Below are positions 9,073 to 16,414 of a stretch of 64,000 bases of DNA, piece by piece. The position numbers and the translations under genes are program-made. The notes under the pieces are model-generated. The model was given only the letters and a program-made list of their open reading frames with translations, did not search any database and was not told the DNA's origin. Source of the stretch: Wolinella sp052173415 (GTDB lineage: Bacteria > Campylobacterota > Campylobacteria > Campylobacterales > Helicobacteraceae); the NCBI GenBank assembly GCA_052173415.1, contig JBQMYQ010000003.1, positions 13,708 to 77,707 of the forward strand, given 5' to 3'. Numbering within the stretch: position 1 is the stretch's first letter; every line of letters starts with the position of its first letter.

Positions 9073-9483
9073 ATGGATAAGGTCATTCGTTTCTCCGTTT
9101 CATTGCCCGAGAAACTCCTTACGGAGCTGGATAACAAAATCATTCATCAGGGCTACTCTTCACGTTCTGAGCTGGTGCGAGATCTCATACGCGAGAAGAT
9201 GGTCGAGGAGAAGTGGGAAAAGGGCAGCGAGGACGCAGTGGGGGTGCTTACGATCGTCTATGATCATCATCAGCGCGAGCTCAATCAGCGCATGATTGAC
9301 ATTCAGCACCAAAGCCACATCCATATCCTCTGCACCACGCACGTCCATGTCGATCATCATAATTGCCTTGAGACGATCATCATCAAGGGCACACCGAAGA
9401 GAATCGAGGAGATTGCCGTCTCTATCGGCGGGCTCAGGGGTGTGAAGTTTTCCAAACTTACGCGCGCTTCAAGCTTCCGATGA
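9073..9483 (+). CDS. nikR: Nickel-responsive transcriptional regulator
   Basis: Nickel-dependent repressor/activator of nickel uptake and enzyme genes. The 136 residues comprise an N-terminal ribbon-helix-helix (VIRFSVSLPEKLLTELD) and a C-terminal ACT-like tetramerisation domain. Nickel ligands are visible at His79, His90, His92 and Cys98 (THVHVDHHNCLE). It lacks the extra N-terminal arm of H. pylori NikR. SD is AAGGA, and a possible -10 (TAAAAT) lies in the 128-base spacer shared with the divergent prepilin peptidase gene. The stop overlaps nadD (ATGA), so nikR leads a three-gene operon. No nickel transporter is nearby. Confidence 0.96.
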   Translation: MDKVIRFSVSLPEKLLTELDNKIIHQGYSSRSELVRDLIREKMVEEKWEKGSEDAVGVLTIVYDHHQRELNQRMIDIQHQSHIHILCTTHVHVDHHNCLETIIIKGTPKRIEEIAVSIGGLRGVKFSKLTRASSFR

Positions 9484-10061
9484 GAATCGCACTTTTTGGA
9501 GGCTCCTTTGATCCTCCACACCAAGGACACGCAAAAATTATTGAGACGGCTTTTTGCGAGCTTCCTATTGACAAGCTCTACATTGCCCCTGCGTATTTAA
9601 ATCCTTTTAAAAACAACGCACGATTCCCCGCTTTTTTGCGACTAAAATGGATGCGCACGATTGCGCACGATTCCCCGAATTCCGCGCGCATTATCGTGAC
9701 GGACTTTGAAATCGCCAATGGCTATCCCACGCCCACGATAGAGACGGTGCGATTCCTGAAAAAGAGCGAGAATATCAAGCACCTCTATCTCCTTTTAGGG
9801 AGCGATCAGATTCCTAGGCTTCATGAATGGCACGCTTTTGCAGAGCTTAAGGAGCTTGTAGAGTTCGTTATAATTCAACGTAGCAAGACAAAAAGTGTAG
9901 CGCAGATTGCGCGCTCTTTTCGCACACTGGAGTTTCATGAGCCCGTTAGCTCAAGTGAAATCCGCCTAGGGTTAAACAAAGGAGAGCTAAAAGATGAGCT
10001 CAAAGAGGCGATCCCTGCGTGTATAAGAGACGAAGTGCTTGCCCAAAATCCTAGCATATAA
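9480..10061 (+). CDS. nadD: Nicotinate-nucleotide adenylyltransferase
   Basis: Makes nicotinate adenine dinucleotide from nicotinate mononucleotide and ATP in NAD synthesis. 193 residues, normal length. The nucleotidyltransferase signature GGSFDPPHQGH is at the N-terminus and the second motif PVSSSEIRLGL near the C-terminus. The start is inside the nikR stop (ATGA overlap). The dispersed hexamer appears twice in one 50-base stretch (9630-9680), as CGATTCCCC. Confidence 0.95.
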   Translation: MRIALFGGSFDPPHQGHAKIIETAFCELPIDKLYIAPAYLNPFKNNARFPAFLRLKWMRTIAHDSPNSARIIVTDFEIANGYPTPTIETVRFLKKSENIKHLYLLLGSDQIPRLHEWHAFAELKELVEFVIIQRSKTKSVAQIARSFRTLEFHEPVSSSEIRLGLNKGELKDELKEAIPACIRDEVLAQNPSI

Positions 10062-10071
10062 GGAAAAGCAG

Positions 10072-10407
10072 TTGAGAGAAGTGATTATCCAGAAAATTGT
10101 GGAAATTTTAGATAGCAAAAAAGGCGAGAATATTGAAGTTTTTGAGCTCAAAGGGAGCGATTATTTGGTTGATTATGTGGTGATTGCCACGGCTTTAGCG
10201 GACAAACATGCCACTGCGCTCCTTGATGCACTCAAAAGCGAGCTAAAGCCCCTTGGCGAGAGCTTTTATGCGACAGAAGAGAGTGATGATTGGATTGTGG
10301 CGGATTTGGGGGATATTATGATCCACCTTTTCACAGAAGCTCATCGCAAGAAGTTTAACCTCGAAGAGTTCCTAGCGGGGATCCAAAAGGGATCAAATAC
10401 CCGCTAG
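10072..10407 (+). CDS. rsfS: Ribosomal silencing factor
   Basis: RsfS/Iojap-family protein that binds L14 on the large subunit and blocks subunit joining in starved cells. About 111 residues, with YLVDYVVIATALADKHATAL and ESDDWIVADLGDIMIHLF, the most conserved stretches of the family. The TTG at 10072 has AAGGA 8 bases upstream and lies 10 bases after the nadD stop. An earlier in-frame TTG at 10039 inside nadD is less likely. The nadD-rsfS pair is common in bacteria. It converges on the next gene with a 4-base overlap. Confidence 0.93.
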   Translation: MREVIIQKIVEILDSKKGENIEVFELKGSDYLVDYVVIATALADKHATALLDALKSELKPLGESFYATEESDDWIVADLGDIMIHLFTEAHRKKFNLEEFLAGIQKGSNTR

Positions 10408-10862
10408 TGTGGCTTTTTCTCTGTAATACGTAGCTTGAATATGTGATTTTCAAAAATCGCAACATAAAACATCGCTTCAAACACCTTGATATCAAGCACA
10501 TACCCTTCCACACGCACTTCACGCTTCTTGGTATCACTCTGAAGTGAATTTGCGCGAAACTCCACATCATGTCCCACCTCAATGGGTGCTAGGAATTTCA
10601 CATCAGCACCGAGCAAAATCGCGTTAGGATTATTGATGGCACACAGAGCCGCGAAATTCGCCGAAGAGAATATAAATCCCGAATGCACCAACCCCATACC
10701 ATCGACCATCATCGAGCGCGTCGTGGAGAACCAAACCTTTGCTGCCCCTTTTGTGAGCTCCCGCACCTCGCCAAATGAAGCGTCCGCTTCAAGGTAGATT
10801 TTCTGTGGGACAAACTCCTCAGAATGCGTCACAACCTCCTGCTCTTCTACGATGCTGTCCAT
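10404..10862 (-). CDS. Hotdog-fold thioesterase-like protein
   Basis: Probable acyl-CoA or acyl-ACP thioesterase, or an acyl-binding relative, with a single hotdog domain in 152 residues. The segment DGMGLVHSGFIFSSANFAAL resembles the central helix and HGG-like turn of PaaI-type enzymes, and LGADVKFLAPIEVGHDVEF is the typical following strand. An acidic N-terminal stretch of about 20 residues precedes the fold. The start follows the cmoB stop directly (TAGATG). FapR-type acyl-binding domains look similar, but no DNA-binding domain is present. The substrate is unknown. Confidence 0.75.
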   Translation of the reverse strand: MDSIVEEQEVVTHSEEFVPQKIYLEADASFGEVRELTKGAAKVWFSTTRSMMVDGMGLVHSGFIFSSANFAALCAINNPNAILLGADVKFLAPIEVGHDVEFRANSLQSDTKKREVRVEGYVLDIKVFEAMFYVAIFENHIFKLRITEKKPH

Positions 10863-11777
10863 CTATGCTCCTTTGTATGCTTTGATATAGATTCTCCTAG
10901 GGGCGGGATAGCCCTCGATCGTCTCTTCGCTTGAGCGCAAAAAATCCTCCAAACTCTCGGAATCTACCCACTCAGTCTTGCGTTGCTCCTCGCTATTTGT
11001 CTGCGAAATCGCCAGCGTCTCTATTCCTTTAAAATTAGCGCGCGCAAGCCAGTTTCTAAGCGCATTCTCCGTAGGGATAAAATAGACGTTGGGCATTTTA
11101 GCGTAACGCCCATTGGGAGTGAGAGCCACCTCATCGCTGCCCGCAATCATGAGCGTATCTAAAATCAGCTCGCCCCCGACTTTCAGGGCTTTACTAAGGC
11201 TCTTTAACGTCTGAACGGGATCACTCCGATGATAGAGCACGCCTAGGCAAAAAATCGTATCAAAACGCTTCCCATACCCCTCCAAATGCTCCACGCCCAG
11301 CATCTCAAACCTAATCGGAGCGTTGATAAAGCGATTGATAAAATCAAACTGCGTGCGATAAAGGGGCGAGGGGTCAAAACCCGTAAGGCTTTTGGGCGAC
11401 TTCTCGAGCATGCGAAACATGTAATAGCCATTATTGCAGCCCACATCGGCGACTTCCTTGCCCTTAAGATCAATGTATGGCTCAAGCAGTGCGTATTTTT
11501 TGGAGCTCACCCATTCACTATCAATCAAAAGCTCGCCTAATGCAAAAGGTCCTTTACGCCAAGGCTTCAGATTCCGTGCAAAATCCCTAATCGCCGCTTC
11601 TTGCGCCTCATGTTCGGGCGTGCGCTCCCATACGATTCCCACCGTCTCGCCTAGCGTTATTTTGCAATTTTTGGGAATCAAAAGCCGCCCAAGCTCCTCA
11701 CGCAAGGGGGCAATATTTTTTTGGGCAAAAAAGCTCGCCTCGCGCTCGGCAATGAGCCTTTGTATCTCCTCAGTCAC
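10863..11777 (-). CDS. cmoB: tRNA U34 carboxymethyltransferase
   Basis: Transfers a carboxymethyl group from carboxy-S-adenosylmethionine to 5-hydroxyuridine at position 34 of tRNAs (cmo5U). 304 residues. SAM-like cofactor loop VADVGCNNGYYMFRML near residue 115, followed by TGFDPSPLYRTQF and FCLGVLYHRSDPV. Start is GTG, overlapping the lipoprotein stop by eight bases. CmoB length and motifs are normal. The partner cmoA is not in the window. Confidence 0.95.
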   Translation of the reverse strand: MTEEIQRLIAEREASFFAQKNIAPLREELGRLLIPKNCKITLGETVGIVWERTPEHEAQEAAIRDFARNLKPWRKGPFALGELLIDSEWVSSKKYALLEPYIDLKGKEVADVGCNNGYYMFRMLEKSPKSLTGFDPSPLYRTQFDFINRFINAPIRFEMLGVEHLEGYGKRFDTIFCLGVLYHRSDPVQTLKSLSKALKVGGELILDTLMIAGSDEVALTPNGRYAKMPNVYFIPTENALRNWLARANFKGIETLAISQTNSEEQRKTEWVDSESLEDFLRSSEETIEGYPAPRRIYIKAYKGA

Positions 11778-11967
11778 GATCTTTTAGCCCAAAATCACGA
11801 TATTTCAAAAAATTGCTCGAAGGGCACTTCTCTTTGTAGTTCCCCTGGGAATCGTAATAGACCTCTTTTTCGTCGTAAAGGTTGGGCGAGAGTCCGCACT
11901 GATTATGATGGACGCACCCGCCTAAAAGCGCGATTATTAGGGCGATTCCCACAAATAATAGGCGCAT
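11770..11967 (-). CDS. Small putative lipoprotein
   Basis: A 65-residue protein with a short charged start, a hydrophobic stretch and a lipobox (IALLGGCVHH), so Cys18 is probably acylated after signal peptidase II cleavage. The mature part of about 48 residues is polar and contains two more Cys. No family recognised. It lies between an acetyltransferase gene (1 base away) and cmoB (8-base overlap), so it is probably cotranscribed with both. Confidence 0.7.
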   Translation of the reverse strand: MRLLFVGIALIIALLGGCVHHNQCGLSPNLYDEKEVYYDSQGNYKEKCPSSNFLKYRDFGLKDRD

Positions 11968-11968
11968 A

Positions 11969-12553
11969 TCACTCCTTTGGATAAATCATACGAGTGTAAC
12001 GATGGCCCCCGATAAGACGCTCGCCATCATCGCTAAATCCGAGCCTCGCATAATATTCTTTGAGCGAGATTTTATCACAATCAACCAATAGGGAAACGCG
12101 CTGCACATTCATTGTTTTTGCGCGCAATATAGCATGCATGATGAGCTTTCGCGCGATTCCTCGATTCCTGTGCTGAGGCTTCACTGCAAGGGAATCGATA
12201 TAAAAATCGCCCTTTTCGCACTCCACTTCGATATTTTGCGCGATTCCTATCGTGTGCAAATGCCTTAAAATAGGCTCATCTAAGCTCCTCGCCTCATCGC
12301 CTAGATAGCAATTAATTGCCCCCATAACCTCGCTAGATTCCGCGCAGGAATCGCCGAGTGTATCCTCACGATAGAGCCACACACCCTCGTAGCCTATGCG
12401 ACTTTTTGGGTTTAGAAAATACTGCTCCAGTGTCGATAAAATCGTCGCCTCATCGCTACTTCCCGTCAAAATCTCCGCAATTTCGCCCATCGCCTCCCGC
12501 AATAGTGCTACAGCCTCTTTTGCATCATTTGGTTTTGCTTGCACGATTCCCAA
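11969..12553 (-). CDS. GNAT-family N-acetyltransferase
   Basis: Acetyl-CoA-dependent acetyltransferase of unknown substrate, about 194 residues. Acetyl-CoA-binding motif A is FYIDSLAVKPQHRNRGIARK (Q/RxxGxA type), and motif B follows (KEYYARLGFSDDGERL). I chose the TTG at 12551-12553, which has AAGGAG eight bases upstream, over the ATG at 12616, which has no ribosome site. Upstream is the AT-rich spacer that also serves the divergent HTH gene. Confidence 0.85.
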   Translation of the reverse strand: MGIVQAKPNDAKEAVALLREAMGEIAEILTGSSDEATILSTLEQYFLNPKSRIGYEGVWLYREDTLGDSCAESSEVMGAINCYLGDEARSLDEPILRHLHTIGIAQNIEVECEKGDFYIDSLAVKPQHRNRGIARKLIMHAILRAKTMNVQRVSLLVDCDKISLKEYYARLGFSDDGERLIGGHRYTRMIYPKE

Positions 12554-12656
12554 TTTTATTGCTCCTTTTTGAGAATTAATCCCAAATATTTGTGCATAAA
12601 CACTTAAATGTATCATTTCATTTGAGATTTTATATTTTTAAAAGCTTCATTTATTA

Positions 12657-12685
12657 TATAATTATGCGACTGTCACATGATGACA
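12657..12685 (+). promoter_or_regulatory. Probable promoter and operator of the HTH regulator gene
   Basis: TATAAT at 12657-12662 fits a housekeeping -10 box in an AT-rich stretch. Eight bases further on is a dyad, TGTCA-CATGA-TGACA (12671-12685), which would overlap the start of transcription. Its position suggests an operator bound by the HTH protein encoded at 12737, that is, autorepression. This is inference from layout only. Confidence 0.5.
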
Positions 12686-12736
12686 CATACAAATTATGAA
12701 CCGAATACTACAAATCAGAGCGACTGGAGGCGCACC

Positions 12737-13102
12737 ATGAAGGAGACCATAGGACAACGATTCAAAACTGCTATCGAGAAGAAATACGGGCGTTTTGAGA
12801 ATAAGGTAATCGCCCAAAAATACGGTATGTCCGAACAAGCAGTGATTAAGTTCAAACGCGATGACAACCTGACTAAATCAATGATCGAAATCGCCAAAGA
12901 AGAGGGAATCAACCTCAACTACCTGAGTAATGGCATCGGCGAGGTCTTTTTGGATCAGACACAAGAGTGCGCAAAAGAGCATGTGATTGGTGAGAGTGAC
13001 TTCAGGGAGATGATGGGAGAGATTCTTTCACTTGATCTTAACACTAAAGAGTATATGTATCACAAAATTAAAGCGGAACTTCTTTTTCTAAAACGAAAGT
13101 AG
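12737..13102 (+). CDS. Phage CI-type helix-turn-helix regulator
   Basis: Probable small DNA-binding repressor of 121 residues. Residues 1-70 look like a phage CI repressor N-terminal domain: IGQRFKTAIEKKYGRF, then KYGMSEQAVIKFKRDDNLTK as a helix-turn-helix, then EGINLNYLSNGIGEVFL, characteristic of CI-like proteins. The C-terminal ~50 residues are acidic/helical and have no recognised protease or dimerisation domain. SD GGAGG precedes the ATG at 12737. An upstream in-frame ATG at 12677 lacks one. The gene is more AT-rich than its neighbours and no other phage gene is near, suggesting a leftover or domesticated element. Confidence 0.75.
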   Translation: MKETIGQRFKTAIEKKYGRFENKVIAQKYGMSEQAVIKFKRDDNLTKSMIEIAKEEGINLNYLSNGIGEVFLDQTQECAKEHVIGESDFREMMGEILSLDLNTKEYMYHKIKAELLFLKRK

Positions 13103-13193
13103 TCTAACACCATTCTCGCTTTTTGTTTTATTGAATTAACTTACTCAATCACAGGAATTATCTAAAAACTATCTTTTAAAGCTACACCAAATA

Positions 13194-13814
13194 TCAAGAA
13201 TCGCCTCGCATGCAAGTGAGCACCTCCTGCACGCTATCCACGATTTTCCAAAGCCTGCAATCCTGCTCTGAAATCGCCCCGCTTTTAAGTAGCTTCCCCC
13301 TGATCCACGCCTCAAGATCCTGCCAATATTCGCGTCCATAAAGTAACACCGCAGGGGCTTTGCTTTTACCCGTCTGCATGAGTGTTAGCACTTCAAAAAG
13401 CTCATCAAGCGTGCCAAAACCACCCGGAAGCACGATAAATGCGCTTGAATAATGCACAAACATAAGCTTGCGAATAAAAAAATAGTAAAACTCCATCTCC
13501 ATATCTAGGTAGCCATTAGAACGTTGCTCGTGTGGCAAAATAATATTAAGCCCGATAGAGACTCCCCCACCCTCTTTTGCACCGCGATTTGCCGCCTCCA
13601 TGATCCCAGGACCGCCCCCCGTGATGACCGCATAGCCACGCTGTGCTAAGGCTTTCCCAAGCTCACGCGCCTCTTTATAATAACGCTCCCCCTCGCCAAA
13701 ACGCGCGCTACCAAAGACGCTCACTGCCGCGCCGATTCCCTCCAAGAATCCCGACGCACGCGCCAGCTCAGCGGCAATTCTCTCCTGGTTAAAAGGGGCT
13801 TCCTTTTTCGCCAT
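13194..13814 (-). CDS. LOG-family protein (nucleoside 5'-monophosphate phosphoribohydrolase-like)
   Basis: Member of the lysine-decarboxylase-like/LOG family, whose proven members hydrolyse nucleotide N-glycosidic bonds. About 206 residues with GGGPGIMEAANRGAKEGGG near residue 65 and the signature PGGFGTLDELFEVLTLMQ near residue 130. The ATG at 13814 has AAGGA upstream, so the 15 codons before it are not included. Older annotations call this lysine decarboxylase, which is misleading. It stands alone in its transcript. Confidence 0.88.
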   Translation of the reverse strand: MAKKEAPFNQERIAAELARASGFLEGIGAAVSVFGSARFGEGERYYKEARELGKALAQRGYAVITGGGPGIMEAANRGAKEGGGVSIGLNIILPHEQRSNGYLDMEMEFYYFFIRKLMFVHYSSAFIVLPGGFGTLDELFEVLTLMQTGKSKAPAVLLYGREYWQDLEAWIRGKLLKSGAISEQDCRLWKIVDSVQEVLTCMRGDS

Positions 13815-14127
13815 TAATTTTCCTTTTATCTTGTGATTTTGGATGTCCCGCCCGTGCATATTAAGAGAATCGCCAAAAGATTACCCCATCTAAGCAACTT
13901 TGATTTCACACACAAAGCGTTCGCTACGCTTCTAGCAAGGACAAAATGCCGCCATTTTACACAATTTGCAGATAAATTACGATATTCGTTAGAGGCGCGA
14001 TTCCCACCTAGACGCAGATACATCCACACAGAGTAGATTTGCGAGGAATCGCGAAGATGAGTTTCGCCCCATACGCGATAGGGTGACCCTCGCGCGGAGC
14101 AAAAGAGGGATTCTTGCTTGAAGCTTA
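13815..14127. other. Intergenic region without a convincing gene
   Basis: A 313-base gap between two minus-strand genes. No frame with plausible composition covers it. The 122-codon frame across it is Ser/Arg-rich and overlaps both neighbours. It contains a near-perfect dyad AGGGT-G-ACCCT at 14080-14090 flanked by CGCG-type sequence, and two dispersed hexamers. No SRP RNA, tmRNA or RNase P signature was found. It could hold a small RNA, but I see no direct evidence. Confidence 0.4.
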
Positions 14128-14661
14128 TTACCTTTTTATTCTCTTGGCTACGATGGGGACTTCTGTGATTCCCGGCGTGCCGATCTTCCTGCACACGGGA
14201 GTATCGCTTATATCTACGATGAGAGTGACTTCTTCCGGTGCGCTACCACCCCTATTTTCTATAAGTTTCATTCTGACGCATGCGTCCTGCTCATTGGTAG
14301 CACTCCCGCCATTTTTTGAAAGAGTGCTATAAATGGCATCCGTGCCTCGAAAATCTACACCTTTTGTGGGGTAGGTCTCCCAGTTGGCTCTGTTGAGTTC
14401 AGCCACCCAACCAAAAGTTACCTCAATCAAAGGACTATATCCACCTCCGCCCGCATCTGGAATTATTCTAATCATCGTTCTCCCTTCCGATGCCACCATC
14501 GCGGGGAGAGCTTGCATGATTGTGCTCACATCCTGCCTAATCGCCACTACTTTGGCATCGATCCGATTTGCAGACATCTTAGGGATCGCAATCGCAGCGA
14601 GGATTCCTAGTATGACGACGATAAAAATAATCTCAATCATCGTAAAAGCGTGTCGTTTCAT
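14128..14661 (-). CDS. Type IV pilin-like (pseudopilin) protein
   Basis: Secreted pilin-like subunit of 177 residues. The short leader MKRHA is followed by FTMIEIIFIVVILGILAAIA, a class III signal with Glu5 and Pro22, to be cut by the prepilin peptidase. The residue before the cut is Ala, which is common in this phylum. The globular part has two late Cys (about residues 127 and 156), probably a disulfide. It shares spacing and motifs with the upstream pilin (QDVSTIMQALPAM versus QDIETTMQAIPVM), so the pair is an old tandem duplication. Twelve bases separate them. Possible roles are a competence or secretion pseudopilus. Confidence 0.88.
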   Translation of the reverse strand: MKRHAFTMIEIIFIVVILGILAAIAIPKMSANRIDAKVVAIRQDVSTIMQALPAMVASEGRTMIRIIPDAGGGGYSPLIEVTFGWVAELNRANWETYPTKGVDFRGTDAIYSTLSKNGGSATNEQDACVRMKLIENRGGSAPEEVTLIVDISDTPVCRKIGTPGITEVPIVAKRIKR

Positions 14662-14673
14662 TTCAACTCCCTA

Positions 14674-15177
14674 TTAAAATTTTATGCTTTTGCCTGTGAG
14701 CGGGATATTTAGACCGCCCCGCGGCACTCCGAGCTCCTCGCACCCTCCACCGCCACCTACTTCAAACTTGAGGTATCTCTGATTTGCGGCGATCCCCTCC
14801 ACATCGCTGGGATCAGGCGCGACTTCAAAGGAGATTATCAAGCATGATCCCAAGCCACTATTAGGTGGCTGGCTAGAATATCCCGAATACATGGCATAAA
14901 TCGCGGTCGCATCATTCATCGAGCCATGGCGCACGGGTTTCTCCACGCCCCAGTTGATTTTATTGAGCACAACCGCATCGGAGAATTTCGTGACCATAGC
15001 CTCCCCGCGACCCATCGTCATCACAGGAATCGCCTGCATAGTAGTCTCGATATCTTGGGAGATGGAGAGGATTTTGGAGTCTTCACGGCTTGTCGCGAGC
15101 TTGGCGACGGCGGCTAAGAGCCCTAGAATCATAACGATAAATACAAGCTCGATCATTGTAAAGCCACGTCTACTCAT
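14674..15177 (-). CDS. Type IV pilin-like (pseudopilin) protein
   Basis: Pilin-like subunit of 167 residues. The leader MSRRG precedes FTMIELVFIVMILGLLAAVA with Gly at -1 and Glu5, the standard cut site. The mature part includes ELGVPRGGLNIPLTGKSI at the C-terminus, comparable to the IGTPGITEVPIVAKRI end of the downstream paralogue, so both end in a similar strand. Two Cys lie in the second half. No ATPase, secretin or platform-protein gene is adjacent, so the assembly machine must be encoded elsewhere. Confidence 0.87.
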   Translation of the reverse strand: MSRRGFTMIELVFIVMILGLLAAVAKLATSREDSKILSISQDIETTMQAIPVMTMGRGEAMVTKFSDAVVLNKINWGVEKPVRHGSMNDATAIYAMYSGYSSQPPNSGLGSCLIISFEVAPDPSDVEGIAANQRYLKFEVGGGGGCEELGVPRGGLNIPLTGKSIKF

Positions 15178-15457
15178 GCCCTATTCCTTAGGGATAAGCT
15201 ATCTTAAAAGCTACCCCCTATTTAGGCAAAGAAGGAGGAAAACAACGACGCACCCCGATGATAGCGCAAGAAAGATTCTTGAATGAGTATATAGTATATT
15301 AGGTGGGGGAAATTATCATACATTTTGACATATACGAGAAATGGCTCAGGAGAAATTGCTTTGATTTTCTGCGCCAATAAGGGAAACGGGTGGGATAAAA
15401 ATCAAAGCAAGGGGCGCAAATATAAGGAACGCAAATGCCAAAGCGCGCCACCTTTTG
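15178..15457. other. Spacer between accA and the pilin genes
   Basis: 280 bases with no gene. Besides the hairpin at 15356-15410 it holds an AT-rich stretch (GTATATAGTATATTAG, near 15288-15303), a candidate promoter region for the minus-strand pilin pair. No ribosomal binding site is obvious before the first pilin ATG. Confidence 0.4.
15356..15410 (-). terminator. Long AT-rich hairpin after accA
   Basis: Perfect 13-base arms TTGCTTTGATTTT (15356-15368) and AAAATCAAAGCAA (15398-15410) enclose a 29-base loop. On the minus strand it follows the accA stop (15458) by 47 bases and is followed by TTTCTCC. A second, nested pair TGCGCC/GGCGCA (15370, 15413) could compete. The likely role is to end the fatty-acid operon before the pilin genes. 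The long loop is unusual for an intrinsic terminator. Confidence 0.55.
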
Positions 15458-16399
15458 TTAAGAATCGTGCACTTCGCTGAAGCTTCCAAGACTCATCAGC
15501 CGCTCATATCGTCGCTGCAAATAGTCCTTATCCGCGCGAATCTCCTCGAGATTTGCAAGAAAATACTTCGCTATATTCGCCGCCGCGCCCTCTTTATCGC
15601 GATGTGCGCCGATTTTTGGCTCATCGACAATCCTATCGATGAGTCTAGCCTTCAAAAGCTCATCGGGCGTAATCTTCATTGCTTTGGTCGCGCTCTCAAT
15701 CTTGGTAGGGTCATTCCACAAAATCGCCGCGCACCCCTCAGGCGAAATGACGCTAAAGACGGAATAACGCATCATCGCAAGGCGATCCGCCACACCGACC
15801 GCGAGCGCACCGCCACTGCCTCCCTCGCCAATCACAACGGAAATCACGGGGATCTTCAGCTGGCTAAATTCCTGAAGATTTTTCGCAATCGCCTCGCTCT
15901 GCCCGCGCTCCTCCGCGCCGATTCCCGGATAAGCCCCCGGAGTATCCACAAGCATCAAAAGCGGAATTTCAAAACGCTCCGCAAGCTTTGCGACGCGAAG
16001 AGCTTTGCGATAGCCCTCAGGATTGGGCATGCCAAAGTTTCGCGCGAGCTTATTCTTCGTCCCGCGCCCTTTCTCTTCGCCAATCACGATCACCTTCTCG
16101 TCCCCGATGTAGCCCAAAAAAGCCACAATCGCCCCATCATCGCTAAAGTGCCGATCGCCATGAATTTCGTAGCTATTTTTCATCATGAGCTTGATGTAGT
16201 CCATCGCATAAGGGCGATCTGGATGGCGCGCAAGCTGGAGCTTTTGATAATCAGAGAGGTTAGAATAGACGCGCTCCACCTCTTTGTGCAGGTCTTTTTC
16301 CAAAATCTCTTTTGCAGGCTGGTCGCCCTTAATCAGGGCGGACTCAATCTCGTCTTGAAGGTTCTTAATCTTTTGCTCAAAATCCAAATAGGTGGCCAT
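15458..16399 (-). CDS. accA: Acetyl-CoA carboxylase carboxyltransferase subunit alpha
   Basis: Half of the carboxyltransferase that moves CO2 from biotin to acetyl-CoA, giving malonyl-CoA for fatty-acid synthesis. 313 residues, the normal length. Typical stretches are RHPDRPYAMDYI near residue 58, DTPGAYPGIGAEERGQSEAI and GEGGSGGALAVGVADR. It follows fabF by 15 bases, last in the order rpsU-fabG-acpP-fabF-accA, which I recall is also the H. pylori order. Confidence 0.97.
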   Translation of the reverse strand: MATYLDFEQKIKNLQDEIESALIKGDQPAKEILEKDLHKEVERVYSNLSDYQKLQLARHPDRPYAMDYIKLMMKNSYEIHGDRHFSDDGAIVAFLGYIGDEKVIVIGEEKGRGTKNKLARNFGMPNPEGYRKALRVAKLAERFEIPLLMLVDTPGAYPGIGAEERGQSEAIAKNLQEFSQLKIPVISVVIGEGGSGGALAVGVADRLAMMRYSVFSVISPEGCAAILWNDPTKIESATKAMKITPDELLKARLIDRIVDEPKIGAHRDKEGAAANIAKYFLANLEEIRADKDYLQRRYERLMSLGSFSEVHDS

Positions 16400-16414
16400 G
16401 ATTTCACTCCCAAA

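Noticed and set aside
13826..14194. 122-codon minus-strand frame in the LOG-pilin gap
   Set aside because: Overlaps both neighbours, rich in Arg and Ser, no start signal and no recognised family.
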